Source of the DNA: Verrucomicrobiales bacterium
GTDB lineage: Bacteria > Verrucomicrobiota > Verrucomicrobiia > Verrucomicrobiales > DEV007
Length of the DNA stretch: 38,376 nt
Direction: 5' to 3'
Assembly: GCA_022361255.1 (NCBI GenBank)
Contig: JAKSBG010000036.1
Location: forward strand, 1 to 38,376
Shown here: in pieces, positions 23,518 through 32,719 of the stretch
How the letters are laid out: each line of letters opens with the position of its first letter
Position numbering within the stretch: position 1 is the first letter of the stretch
The notes under the pieces: generated by a model
What the model was told of the DNA's origin: nothing
The model's input: only the letters and a program-made list of their open reading frames with translations
The model's database searches: none
Position numbers and translations under genes: made by a program

Positions 23518-25008
23518 ATGAGTTTTCATCCACTTGATCGCCGACGCTTCGCAAAACGACTTGCTGCAGGGGCAACCGCCTTTTCCGCCGGTCTCGCCGG
23601 AGCGCAGGACAAGGTAAACCCGGACAACCGTCCCAAGCCCGCGCCGACAAGGAGCCGGCAGGCGGAAGGGCAGGTTTTCGGGACGAACGAACGGATGCAT
23701 GTCCGCACGTCCGGAAAAATGAAGGGCGACTGGTTCGGAGAAGACGCCCGCGAGATCCCGTTGGCGGGTGATTATGACGTAATCGTCTGCGGAGGAGGAC
23801 CCGCTGGATTTGCCGCGGCACTGGCTGCAGCACGGAGCGGGGCGAGTACCATGCTCATCGAAGTTAACGGCTGTGTCGGTGGAGTCTGGACGGCGGGCAT
23901 GTTGTCCTGGATTCTCGACGGAGTAAATAAGCCGGGCATCATGCGCGAGCTCGCGAGCCGAATCGAATCCGGTTCCGTCGGGCGCAGGGTCAAGCACGCC
24001 TGGGTCTACCATCCCGAGCCGATGAAACTTCTGCTCGAAGACATGCTGCTCGAAGCCGGCGTCGACATTCGTCTCCACACCCGTGTGGTCGGGGCCGTTC
24101 CCGATGAATCCAACCGCCTTTCCACGGTCGTGACGGAATCGAAAACGGGACGCGAAGTCTGGACCGCAAAGAATTTCGTCGATGCGACCGGCGACGGTGA
24201 TCTCGCGGCGCAGGCGGGTTGCGGATTCGATTTTGGCCGCCCCGGCGACGGGATTACCCAGCCGTTTTCTCTCATGGCCCTTTTCCACGGAGTGAAAACC
24301 GACGAGATCGCCCCCTTCGTCAATCATCTTGCTGCGATGCGTGGACTGGGGCGGGGCAAAGCGAATTTTCTCGAAGAGCTGCGTTCCGCGGGTATCGATC
24401 CGAGCTACGGCGGGCCCTCGATTTTTGAAATCCATGACGGTCTCTATGCGATGATGGCAAACCACCAGTACAGTGTCTCTGCAATTAATGCCGCTGACGT
24501 GACGAAAGCCACTCTCGAGGCCCGTCGCGAGAACCACGCGATGATCAATGCGCTCCGGAAAAAAGGAGGTCCGTGGAAAAATGTGGAGCTTCTCGCCACC
24601 GGTGAACAGATCGGAACCCGCGAGGGAAGACGAATACACGGTCGCTACTCCGTCTCGGATGAGGATCTGAAAAACGGCGCCCGCTTCGAAGACGGAATCT
24701 GCCGCGTCACCTTCCCCATCGATGTCCACGCAACGGATCCGAAGAAAACAAAGGCGATCGAGAAAAAGCCTTTCAAATCACAGCCCTACGATGTGCCGCT
24801 GCGTTCGCTCATGGCGAAAGACGTCGACGGTCTCGTCGTCGCCGGGCGCTGCATCAGTGGAGGATTCATCGCTCACAGCAGCTATCGCGTAACCGGAAAC
24901 TCCGTCGCGATGGGCGAAGCTGCCGGGGTCGTTTGTGCCGTTGCGGCAAAGAACAAGGTTCTGCCCCACGAGGTGCCTTTCGAGGAACTCGGGGTGAAGC
25001 CGGTGTGA
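23518..25008 (+). CDS. FAD-dependent oxidoreductase, Tat-exported
   Basis: This 496-residue protein begins with RRRFAKRLAAGATAF, a twin-arginine signal. After a variable linker, DYDVIVCGGGPAGFAAALAAA at about residues 86-106 is the Rossmann FAD-binding motif, and FVDATGDGDLA and VAGRCISGGFIAH are the later FAD-contact segments. The family, often annotated as FAD-dependent oxidoreductase or xanthan lyase-like, is common next to polysaccharide-degradation genes in Planctomycetota and Verrucomicrobiota. The reaction is unknown; sugar or glycoside oxidation is a guess from context. It is divergent from the sulfatase with an 83-base gap, which could hold a shared divergent promoter. Confidence 0.82.
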   Translation: MSFHPLDRRRFAKRLAAGATAFSAGLAGAQDKVNPDNRPKPAPTRSRQAEGQVFGTNERMHVRTSGKMKGDWFGEDAREIPLAGDYDVIVCGGGPAGFAAALAAARSGASTMLIEVNGCVGGVWTAGMLSWILDGVNKPGIMRELASRIESGSVGRRVKHAWVYHPEPMKLLLEDMLLEAGVDIRLHTRVVGAVPDESNRLSTVVTESKTGREVWTAKNFVDATGDGDLAAQAGCGFDFGRPGDGITQPFSLMALFHGVKTDEIAPFVNHLAAMRGLGRGKANFLEELRSAGIDPSYGGPSIFEIHDGLYAMMANHQYSVSAINAADVTKATLEARRENHAMINALRKKGGPWKNVELLATGEQIGTREGRRIHGRYSVSDEDLKNGARFEDGICRVTFPIDVHATDPKKTKAIEKKPFKSQPYDVPLRSLMAKDVDGLVVAGRCISGGFIAHSSYRVTGNSVAMGEAAGVVCAVAAKNKVLPHEVPFEELGVKPV

Positions 25009-25193
25009 CCGGATCCAACCGGATTGCACCCAAAGTATGACTCTGTTAGGGTAGGCACCTGGCAGGGTTTGGTCATAGACCAAAGGATATCCGTCCAGGA
25101 GAAGTTCGCTGCAATATTCGTCTTCTTCCCTGACGAAATCCCGTTCTCTTCAAAATTCCCGTGCGGAATAGTGGCGCGATTGGCGAAAGGCGT

Positions 25194-25199
25194 TAGAAT
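25194..25199 (+). promoter_or_regulatory. Candidate -10 element of rapA
   Basis: TAGAAT ends 19 bases before the rapA ATG. A matching -35 is not convincing. The 210-base stretch 25009-25218 otherwise holds no gene that can be supported; the short open frame in it has no recognisable product. Confidence 0.25.
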
Positions 25200-25218
25200 C
25201 TTCCCCCCACAAGATTGA

Positions 25219-28020
25219 ATGAGAGCATCCCGCTATCAAACTGACACCGCAGACCCGTCCCAATTTGCCCCCGGCCAGCGCTGGGTGAGTGAAACGCAGA
25301 CCGAGTATGGACTCGCCATCATCCTGAAGGCGGACAACACCGTCGTGCAGGCTTTCTATCCTGCCGTAAACGAGACCCTGACCTATGCGGCCCGCAATGC
25401 GCCTCTGCGCCGGGTGGAGTTTGAGCCGGGTGACACCGTCAAAGATCAAAGCGGAAACACCTTCGAAGTTGCGAGCGTTCGCGAGGAGGATAAATGCCTG
25501 ATTTACATCGACTCCGAAGGAAATGAGCTGCCGGAAAGCGGCCTTTCCGATACGATGAATGTCCAGCGTCCGGAGCAGCGACTTCTCTCCGGGGTGAGCG
25601 ACGAACCCCGGCTGTGGAGCATTCGCCAGTCGGCGATTCGGAATCAGCAGGAAGCGCGCTCCCGGGAAACCCGCGGACTCATCGGGGGACGCGTCTCACT
25701 GATTCCCCATCAACTTTTCATCGCGGAAGAGGTGGCCAATCGCCAGGCTCCCCGCGTTCTTCTCGCTGACGAGGTGGGGTTGGGAAAAACGATTGAGGCC
25801 TGCCTGATTCTGCAGCGCCTTCATTTGACCGGCCGGGCAAAGCGGATTCTGATCCTCGTGCCCGACGCCCTTGTGAACCAGTGGTTTGTAGAGCTCTACC
25901 GCCGTTTTGCGATGTCGTTCGCCATTTTCGATGAGGAGCGGGCCGCCGCGATCGTCGCCGGTGACGAGAAAAAGGAAGCAAATCCATTCTTCGACGATCA
26001 GCTGATTCTCTGCGCGACGTCCTGGCTCGCCGGGAATCCTGAACGTGCTGCCCAGGCCGCCGCCGGCGAATGGGATCTTACTATCGTCGACGAGGCGCAT
26101 CACCTCGAGTGGACGGTGGAATCCTCGAGCCCGGAATACGATGCCGTTGAGGCGATTGCGAAAAGTTCGACCGGGCTGCTTCTCCTGACGGCTACTCCGG
26201 AACAGCTTGGTCGGGAAGGCCACTTTGCACGCTTGCGTCTACTTGACCCGGCCCGTTTTTCCGATCTCGGTGAGTTCATCAAAGAGTCGGAGCAATACCG
26301 GAAAATTTCCGATCTCGCCGACCGTCTCGGCGGAGAGAAATCGATTCGCAAGGCGGATCAGAAGTTGATCGCAGAATTGCTGGGGAAAGAAAAAGCGGAG
26401 AAACTGGCGTCCAGCGACACCCCTGCCAATCGCGAGGCCTGCCGCGTTGCGCTCATCGATCTTCACGGTCCGGGACGCGTTCTTTTCCGGAACCGCCGCA
26501 TCGTTCTCGATACCTTTCCTCAGCGGATTGCGCACCTTTGCCCGCTCGATGCGACTTCGGATGCAGAGAAAGCGTTTTCCGACAAAGTCGACTGGCTCGT
26601 TGAGCTGATGAAGAGCCAGCCGGATCAGAAGATTCTGCTGATCACTCACCTTCGCGAAACCGTTGAGAAAATCGAAGACGCACTGCGCGACCGGATCAGC
26701 GCCCAGGCGACCGTTTTCCACGAGGGGCTCAGCCTTTTGCAACGCGACAAAAATGCGGCCTGGTTTGCAGACGAGGAAATGGGAGCCCGTATCATGCTTT
26801 GTTCCGAGATTGGTTCGGAAGGGCGAAATTTCCAGTTTGCTCATCATCTTGTTTTGTTCGATCTGCCGGCTGACCCCGGTTTGCTGGAGCAGCGAATTGG
26901 ACGCCTCGACCGGATCGGGCAAACCGGGGACATTCACATCCACGTTCCCATCGTGGAGGGTTCGACCGATGAGATGCTGGCTCTCTGGTATCACAACGGA
27001 CTGGGCGCGTTTGAGAACACGCTCCACGGCGCCGGCCCGATCTATCGTGAATTCGGAGAAGAGTTGGAAGCCTTGACGAGTGCAGATGCAGGCGAGCGGG
27101 AAGAGGCACTTCCGTCGCTTCTCGATCGGACGAAGGAATTCAAAGAGAAAATCGACCGGGAGCTGGAAGAGGGGCGCGATCATCTCCTCGAAGTCAGTTC
27201 CTTCGATCGCGATCAGGGGCAGGCTCTTGTTTCCCAGATCGAGGACCTCGATGAGGATACCCGGTTGGAGTACCTGATGCTGAAGCTCTTCGACCATTTC
27301 GGCGTCACGGTCGAAGATCTGGACGAGCGCTCCTACGTTCTTCTGCCGGAGCACCTGTTTTCCGCAGAGGCATTCCCAGGACTGCCCGAAGACGGGCTTT
27401 CCGTGACTTTCTCCCGGGAAGTTGCGCTGACGCGTGAGGACATCACCTTCCTTTCTCACGACCACCCGATGGTGATCAGTGCAATTGATTCCTTTCTGTC
27501 AAAAGACCACGGGAACTCCGGTTTCTTCCGTTTGGAAAAAGCGGGGGAACAGCTTCTGATGGTCGAGACGGTTTCGATTCTGGAGTGCATCGCTCCGGAT
27601 CACCTCCACGCGGACCGCTTTCTTCCGGCCCGCCCGATTCGCCAGATCATCGACCAGAAAGGTCGCGACCGGACGGGGGATTTCACGATTGAGCGCATTC
27701 GAAAAGATGGGCGCCCCGGCCCCTCCACCTTTCTTCGTGAAAAATCGAAGGCGCTCAAGGGGGCCGTCCCGCCTCTGCTCGAAGTCGCTGCGAAACAAGG
27801 CGAGGACATCGCCGATGAATTTCGCGCCGAGGCCATCGAACAGATGAGTGAACTCTACGACGGCGAGATTGAACGCCTCGAAAGACTTCGCGAAATGGGA
27901 CACCCCGTTCGTGAAGAGGAAATCGAACTGGCGCGTGAGGAGAGAGATCAACTCAAAAAATATCTGCTCGATTCTCCGCTGAAGATGGATTCCGTGCGAT
28001 TGATTCTGGCGATGACGTGA
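25219..28020 (+). CDS. rapA: RNA polymerase-associated helicase-like ATPase RapA
   Basis: This 933-residue Swi2/Snf2-family ATPase is close to the 968-residue Escherichia coli RapA throughout. It recycles RNA polymerase by remodelling stalled complexes. The N-terminal Tudor-like pair begins FAPGQRWVSETQTEYGLA, followed by SLIPHQL, Walker A ADEVGLGKTIEA near residue 190, DEAHHLEW as motif II, LLTATPEQLG as motif III, and SEIGSEGRNFQFA, LEQRIGRLDRIGQ as motifs V and VI. The C-terminal spacer and alpha/beta domains are also present. No signal of truncation. Alone it is a housekeeping gene, but RapA-like proteins can lie near accessory genes; a small toxin-antitoxin pair follows 58 bases downstream. 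Confidence 0.95.
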   Translation: MRASRYQTDTADPSQFAPGQRWVSETQTEYGLAIILKADNTVVQAFYPAVNETLTYAARNAPLRRVEFEPGDTVKDQSGNTFEVASVREEDKCLIYIDSEGNELPESGLSDTMNVQRPEQRLLSGVSDEPRLWSIRQSAIRNQQEARSRETRGLIGGRVSLIPHQLFIAEEVANRQAPRVLLADEVGLGKTIEACLILQRLHLTGRAKRILILVPDALVNQWFVELYRRFAMSFAIFDEERAAAIVAGDEKKEANPFFDDQLILCATSWLAGNPERAAQAAAGEWDLTIVDEAHHLEWTVESSSPEYDAVEAIAKSSTGLLLLTATPEQLGREGHFARLRLLDPARFSDLGEFIKESEQYRKISDLADRLGGEKSIRKADQKLIAELLGKEKAEKLASSDTPANREACRVALIDLHGPGRVLFRNRRIVLDTFPQRIAHLCPLDATSDAEKAFSDKVDWLVELMKSQPDQKILLITHLRETVEKIEDALRDRISAQATVFHEGLSLLQRDKNAAWFADEEMGARIMLCSEIGSEGRNFQFAHHLVLFDLPADPGLLEQRIGRLDRIGQTGDIHIHVPIVEGSTDEMLALWYHNGLGAFENTLHGAGPIYREFGEELEALTSADAGEREEALPSLLDRTKEFKEKIDRELEEGRDHLLEVSSFDRDQGQALVSQIEDLDEDTRLEYLMLKLFDHFGVTVEDLDERSYVLLPEHLFSAEAFPGLPEDGLSVTFSREVALTREDITFLSHDHPMVISAIDSFLSKDHGNSGFFRLEKAGEQLLMVETVSILECIAPDHLHADRFLPARPIRQIIDQKGRDRTGDFTIERIRKDGRPGPSTFLREKSKALKGAVPPLLEVAAKQGEDIADEFRAEAIEQMSELYDGEIERLERLREMGHPVREEEIELAREERDQLKKYLLDSPLKMDSVRLILAMT

Positions 28021-28044
28021 GGTGCTTCGCTCAGGAAAGGAAGG

Positions 28045-28073
28045 TTGATTGCGGTTCTGAAACAAGATAGATT
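28045..28073 (+). promoter_or_regulatory. Candidate promoter for the small toxin-antitoxin pair
   Basis: TTGATT (28045-28050) and TAGATT (28068-28073) are 17 bases apart. The ATG at 28079 lies only five bases after the -10, so transcription from here would give a nearly leaderless mRNA. Confidence 0.35.
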
Positions 28074-28078
28074 CTGGA

Positions 28079-28279
28079 ATGGAAACTCTTGAATCAATCG
28101 AGCGCGCTGTTGAAGAGCTTGATGAAGAGGAACTGGCAGCATTCCGGGAATGGTTCACTTCTTTCGACGCATCAAAGTGGGATGAGAAGATCGAGCATGA
28201 TATTTCCGCCGGAAAGCTCGATGAGCTTGCTGAAGCGGGAATTGCTGAATTTGAAAAGAATGAAACCCGTGCTCTCTAG
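28079..28279 (+). CDS. Small acidic protein, probable antitoxin
   Basis: This 66-residue, acidic, helix-rich protein (EELDEEELAAFREWF, then KIEHDISAGKLDELAEAGIAEF) matches the pattern of short antitoxin-like proteins annotated beside RelE/ParE toxins. The ISAGKLDELAEA segment is typical. It has no visible DNA-binding domain. The downstream toxin-like gene starts 5 bases after its stop, suggesting translational coupling. Antitoxin function rests on gene order. Confidence 0.65.
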   Translation: METLESIERAVEELDEEELAAFREWFTSFDASKWDEKIEHDISAGKLDELAEAGIAEFEKNETRAL

Positions 28280-28284
28280 TCGCA

Positions 28285-28557
28285 GTGAAGCATCACGCGA
28301 CAAAAAAGTTTTGGGATGCATACGACAAACTTCCAAAACGCGTCCGGGCCGTTGCAGATGAGAATTTTCAATTGCTGAAGTCCGACCCGCTTCACCCCTC
28401 GTTACATCTCAAGAAAATTAGGAAATTTTGGTCCGTCAGAGTGGGACTTCAGTATCGGGCGTTAGGAGTTCGGCACGGGGAGTCGATGATCCGGTTATGG
28501 ATCGGGCATCACTCGGAATACGACAAACTCATTTCCTGGCTGTGCCCGTTTGCCTAA
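28285..28557 (+). CDS. RelE/ParE-family toxin-like protein
   Basis: This 90-residue protein starts at GTG and fits the RelE/ParE fold: the basic N-terminal helices KKFWDAYDKLPKRVR, then HLKKIRKFWSVRVGLQYRALG and a final IRLWIGHHSEYDKLI strand. RelE toxins cut mRNA on the ribosome; ParE toxins poison gyrase. The arginine and tyrosine in VRVGLQYRALG sit where catalytic or binding residues lie in RelE-like toxins. With the preceding 66-residue protein it makes a likely type II toxin-antitoxin pair. Confidence 0.7.
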   Translation: MKHHATKKFWDAYDKLPKRVRAVADENFQLLKSDPLHPSLHLKKIRKFWSVRVGLQYRALGVRHGESMIRLWIGHHSEYDKLISWLCPFA

Positions 28558-28645
28558 TCCCGTTGTAGGGAATTCCGGTGATCGAATTCCTCCCGCTTGA
28601 AAAAGCCCCCTTTTTGCCGGAACATCCGCTTTTTCCCGTTCCCTC

Positions 28646-30814
28646 ATGCCCGGCTCCGGAAAACGATCGTCGAAGAGTCGGCGGTCCCGAACCAGCAAGC
28701 GCGCTTCATCCTCGTCGCGGAAATCCCGCTCGACGGGGAAATCGCGGCGTAGAAACGAAGCCCGGTGGTTTCACCACCCCTTCATTCGCTTCCTTATTGT
28801 CGGGACACTCTTCGCAGGGGCTGTCGCCTTTCTGATCGGTCTGATGGTTTTGTTCCACTATGACAGACTTGCGGCCCGCTATGATCTGTCCGCTGTCGGA
28901 CGCCTGCCGATGGAAACCGAAGTTCTCGATGCGACCGGGGAACGAATCGGATGGCTGCACGGGGAGGATGTCGGGATGCCGGTTCCGCTGGAGTCGGTGT
29001 CCCCGCACTTTCTCAATGCATTGATCGCGAGAGAGGACGCGCGCTTCTATCGTCACCACGGGATTGACCGGCTGGGGTTGATCAGGGCCTGGATCCGCAA
29101 TGCGAAGGAGAAGCGGGCCGTTCAGGGGGCGAGCACGATTACGATGCAGCTCACACGGATGACCTACGGGCTGACGGGAAAAACCATCCAGCGAAAGCTT
29201 CTCGAAATGGCCATTGCCCGGCGGATCGAGAAGCACTATTCGAAAAACGACATTCTTTCCCAGTATGTGAATCGTGTTTTCATCGGAACGGGAATCAACG
29301 GGATTGAGCAGGCTGCGCAGGGATATTTCGGCAAATCGTCCTCTGATCTCACCGTGCCGGAGGCGGCCATGATTGCCGGCGTCATTCGCGCCCCGAACGG
29401 ATTTTCGCCCTTCCGCCACTACGAGACCGCTCTTCGCGAAATGCGCGGCACTCTCGCGCGAATGGAGGATGAGGGAATGATCACAAAAGAAGAGCAGCAG
29501 CGGTATCGCGAAATGAGACCGGTAGTTCTCGATCAGGACCGATGGATGGAAATGCTGAGAAAGCAGAGCAAGGTCTCCGGTGAATCCTACATCCTGAAGA
29601 TGGTGGAGGAAAAGATCGAGGAGCTTCTGCCATCCTATGCCGGGATCGGTGGGCTGACGATTCAGACGACTTTTGACGAGCGCTTGCAGCGTGCGGCGGA
29701 AATTTCTGTCGACGAGCGCTTGAGAGCTCTCGAATCCCAACCGGGCTACACGCACCAGACTGCTGCCGGACACCGCAGTGGTGATCCCGAATATCTCCAG
29801 GCGGCAGTGACGATCATTGAAAATCACTCCGGTGCAATGCGAGCCACCCTCGGCGGCCGGTCCTACCATGACAGCGCCTTCAATCGTGCGATCCGGTCGC
29901 GTCGGCCGATGGGTTCCATTTTCAAACCGCTCGTATATGGAACCGCATTTGAGCGGGGACTCTTTCCGGGAATGCTGATCAGCGACGGGCAAATTGCGCC
30001 CGGGGAAATTGCCTGGGACGACGAGGGATGGGATCCGCAAAACTCCGACGGCGTCTTCGGAGATTTTCTCCCTGCCGAACAGGGCTTGATTCGGTCACGG
30101 AACACGATGACCGCCCGGATTGGCGAGTGGTCCGGAATCGATACCGTCCTCACCATGATGGAACATGCCGGACTGGGCGTCGTCGAGGGGGAAGTGTCCC
30201 CGACGGTATACATCGGCACCACGGGGGCGAATGTTCGCGATGTCGCGAGTGCGTATTCGGTTTTTGCGACGGGGGGATTGCGTCACGAGCCGCATTTCCT
30301 TCTTTCCGTGCAGGATCGCGAAGGCGTAACCATTTACCAACATGAAGACCGGAGCTATCAGGTCATGTCGAGCGGTGCCGCATGGTTGACTTCGAACATT
30401 CTCAAGCGTGTTCTTGAAGAAGGCGGAACCGGTGCCAGTCTGCGCGAAATGGGATTTGCTGCTCCTGCCGGGGGAAAGACCGGGACCACGAACGATTTTC
30501 ACGATGCCTGGTTCGCCGGATATACGAGCCGTCTTTCCGGCAGCGTCTGGGTAGGACTTGATCAGCCACAGCCAATCTACGAAGGAGCCTACGGCGGAAA
30601 GGTTGCCATGCCTATCTGGTTCGACATCATGTCTGCGGCGGAGAATATCGGTTACGAATTCACCGCTTTTGCCGAACCGGAGGAAGTCATCGAAATGCAG
30701 CTCTGTCGAAGCACCGGGCTACTCGCCAGTGAGAAGTGCGCCGCTGCCGGAACCGTCTACGTGGAACAGGTTCCGCACGATTTGATCCCACGGAAATTTT
30801 GCAAACAACACTGA
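28646..30814 (+). CDS. Class A penicillin-binding protein (glycosyltransferase/transpeptidase)
   Basis: This 722-residue enzyme polymerises and cross-links peptidoglycan. A serine/arginine/lysine-rich cytoplasmic tail of about 45 residues precedes a transmembrane helix at about 51-71. The GT51 domain shows EDARFYRHHGIDRLG and GASTITMQLTRM. The transpeptidase domain has SIFK (SxxK, catalytic serine) in RPMGSIFKPLVY, SRN (SxN) in IRSRNTMTAR, and KTGTTNDFHDAWFAG (KTG). All catalytic motifs are intact. It resembles PBP1A/PBP1B-type proteins; exact subtype is not assigned. The basic low-complexity tail is unusually long. Confidence 0.9.
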   Translation: MPGSGKRSSKSRRSRTSKRASSSSRKSRSTGKSRRRNEARWFHHPFIRFLIVGTLFAGAVAFLIGLMVLFHYDRLAARYDLSAVGRLPMETEVLDATGERIGWLHGEDVGMPVPLESVSPHFLNALIAREDARFYRHHGIDRLGLIRAWIRNAKEKRAVQGASTITMQLTRMTYGLTGKTIQRKLLEMAIARRIEKHYSKNDILSQYVNRVFIGTGINGIEQAAQGYFGKSSSDLTVPEAAMIAGVIRAPNGFSPFRHYETALREMRGTLARMEDEGMITKEEQQRYREMRPVVLDQDRWMEMLRKQSKVSGESYILKMVEEKIEELLPSYAGIGGLTIQTTFDERLQRAAEISVDERLRALESQPGYTHQTAAGHRSGDPEYLQAAVTIIENHSGAMRATLGGRSYHDSAFNRAIRSRRPMGSIFKPLVYGTAFERGLFPGMLISDGQIAPGEIAWDDEGWDPQNSDGVFGDFLPAEQGLIRSRNTMTARIGEWSGIDTVLTMMEHAGLGVVEGEVSPTVYIGTTGANVRDVASAYSVFATGGLRHEPHFLLSVQDREGVTIYQHEDRSYQVMSSGAAWLTSNILKRVLEEGGTGASLREMGFAAPAGGKTGTTNDFHDAWFAGYTSRLSGSVWVGLDQPQPIYEGAYGGKVAMPIWFDIMSAAENIGYEFTAFAEPEEVIEMQLCRSTGLLASEKCAAAGTVYVEQVPHDLIPRKFCKQH

Positions 30815-30827
30815 GATTTCGATTCGA

Positions 30828-32066
30828 CTACTGGAAGCCGATCGGGCTTGTTACCATCGCATCGCGCTCGTCCGTGATCGTCATGAGGAAAGTGTTCGCA
30901 GACTCGGGCATGCCATCGGCAACCGCTTCTCCGTCGACGATTTTGCCGGGAATCATTTTCCATTTCCGCTCCGTGCGCCGCCCGTCGTCTTCCGTATAGT
31001 GAAGCTCCACTTTCGTAATTGCCGTTTCGGATGAGACCGGAGCTTTCACTTTGCCACCATCGACGGTGAGCTGGCCGACTTTCGGCAAAGGGATCGCTCC
31101 GAGCAAAATGGAGTCCACGAATAGACCGATCTCCTTTGGTTCCCAGCCCGCCCCGTGACTGTGTCTCATGCGAGGTTCGATGCGCCAGCTCTTCGGCCCC
31201 GGAACCCGGGAGTAGGACTTGTGATAACTGTCGAGAACGTAGTGTTGGTCGTGCGTTCCGTTAACCCAGAAAGTCGGGGTTTCGCATTTTCCGAGGTGAC
31301 TTCCCGGATCATACGCATCGACCCAGGCCTGCCTGCGATCCCCCAGCGCATCGATAGATGGTTTTTGGACGGATTCCCCTTCGTGAAGAAAACCGCAGCC
31401 ATACACCGGAACAGCGGCCTTAAAACGGTCATCAATCGATGCCGATAGGCAGGTCGAGTAGCCGCCCCAACTGATCCCGGTTACCGCAGTTTTTTCCGAG
31501 TCAACTTCCGGCATATTGCGCAGAATGGTGTGTGCCTTCATGACGTTGCAGACGGTGTGGTAGGGCCAATCGTCGTCGATCCCACCTCCGATGCTGTCGA
31601 ACTTTTCTTTGTGAGTGTGGTCGAGTCCGGCTTTGTCGAGACGCACGCGAAGTTCCTTTTTGTGTGCGAAATCAGGTACCTTCTCCCCGTTCTCATCGAA
31701 CTGCGGTGCCGGCGGGCGGCGCCCTGAGAGATCCATCGCGATAGCGGCATAACCGCGCTTTGCCCACATCCAGACCCAGTCGGAAAAGGCCGTTCCACCG
31801 CCCCCGTGAATCAGCACAATACCCGGGACCTTGGTGCCTTCCTTGAAACCTCCGATCGTTTTCGGCGATGCGTAGAAGGCAAAGACCTCCGTCGCCCCGC
31901 CCCCGACCGGCTCGCCCGCATAGAGAATTGACTGAATCGGCGCGGCCTCGTCTTCAATCCGATATTCGGGAACCTCCGTCTGCAATCGTTTTACAGGCCA
32001 GGTTCCGGCTTTGTCTTCTGCCATGGATGTCACGGTCAGGGTGAGTAGTAGTGTCAGGATTCTCAT
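30828..32066 (-). CDS. Secreted alpha/beta hydrolase (acetylxylan esterase/dienelactone hydrolase-like)
   Basis: This 412-residue protein has a hydrophobic signal peptide at residues 1-15. The alpha/beta hydrolase core shows an oxyanion segment HGGGGTAF and the nucleophile elbow GISWGGYS (serine in GxSxG). A histidine in RHSHGAGWEP could complete the triad. The last ~90 residues may form a beta-rich accessory domain. Such esterases deacetylate or de-esterify plant or algal polysaccharides. It is convergent with the penicillin-binding protein gene across 13 bases. Substrate unknown. Confidence 0.78.
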   Translation of the reverse strand: MRILTLLLTLTVTSMAEDKAGTWPVKRLQTEVPEYRIEDEAAPIQSILYAGEPVGGGATEVFAFYASPKTIGGFKEGTKVPGIVLIHGGGGTAFSDWVWMWAKRGYAAIAMDLSGRRPPAPQFDENGEKVPDFAHKKELRVRLDKAGLDHTHKEKFDSIGGGIDDDWPYHTVCNVMKAHTILRNMPEVDSEKTAVTGISWGGYSTCLSASIDDRFKAAVPVYGCGFLHEGESVQKPSIDALGDRRQAWVDAYDPGSHLGKCETPTFWVNGTHDQHYVLDSYHKSYSRVPGPKSWRIEPRMRHSHGAGWEPKEIGLFVDSILLGAIPLPKVGQLTVDGGKVKAPVSSETAITKVELHYTEDDGRRTERKWKMIPGKIVDGEAVADGMPESANTFLMTITDERDAMVTSPIGFQ

Positions 32067-32105
32067 GAGAAAATTCGAGTGAAAATGGGAGATTGGTTGT
32101 CCTGT

Positions 32106-32615
32106 TTATTCTGTGAAAACGCCCGTCAGTTCTTTCAGGTTTTGCAGCAGGTCCGGCATGCCGACTTCGTGAAAGAGGGTGGCCTGAGTGGAAGCAAAGA
32201 GGATTCTGTTTTGCACACGGAAGCCATCACGCAGAACGTAGTTGGCATTCATCTTGGTATCGATTTCCGGTGCGTGGGCGTGGAGATTTCCCTTTCGCTT
32301 GATCGCAGCAGCCTCATCCGGATAGCTTTCCTCCACGATAACAAAGGAGCAGAAATACCCGGGCATCCCCTCGATCGCATGATTGGCCTTGATCGATTGT
32401 ACGCGCACTTCCGCCTCACCGAACATGTTTTTCTCGTAATCCGATTGCGGAACGATATTGGTCCCCAGAGAACGATACCCCCAATCCTCCAAAATATAAT
32501 CATCGACGATCGGCTTTGCCGCCGCGCAGACCGATGTACGCGGCATCATCATATAGGCAGCTCCGCCAAGGAGCGCCAGGCAGGCAAGACCGGTCACAAG
32601 GGATCCTTTCATCAC
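32106..32615 (-). CDS. Small exported protein of unknown function
   Basis: This 169-residue protein has an N-terminal hydrophobic segment (about residues 5-23) that looks like a signal peptide or anchor. The rest has no motif I recognise. Charged beta-strand-like segments (AEVRVQSIKANH, FCSFVIVEESYP) suggest a soluble periplasmic domain. It lies 39 bases downstream of the esterase start on the same strand order ppiC-like, this gene, esterase. An alternative start is the second codon. Confidence 0.55.
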   Translation of the reverse strand: MMKGSLVTGLACLALLGGAAYMMMPRTSVCAAAKPIVDDYILEDWGYRSLGTNIVPQSDYEKNMFGEAEVRVQSIKANHAIEGMPGYFCSFVIVEESYPDEAAAIKRKGNLHAHAPEIDTKMNANYVLRDGFRVQNRILFASTQATLFHEVGMPDLLQNLKELTGVFTE

Positions 32616-32719
32616 GACATTCTGAGAGATGCTCTCATTGAACCGAAACTACTTCACGTTCCCCCCCGGAGCACAGCTACGGCATAGGCTTAATCGCGTC
32701 ACTGACCTCGAACTTCTGA

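Noticed and set aside
23435-23833. The long N-terminal extension of the sulfatase open frame
   Set aside because: The Tat signal at 23434 marks the true start, and the extension overlaps the divergent oxidoreductase gene.
25024-25218. A 64-codon open frame ahead of rapA
   Set aside because: No similarity to a known protein, no ribosome-binding site, and it ends at the rapA start region.
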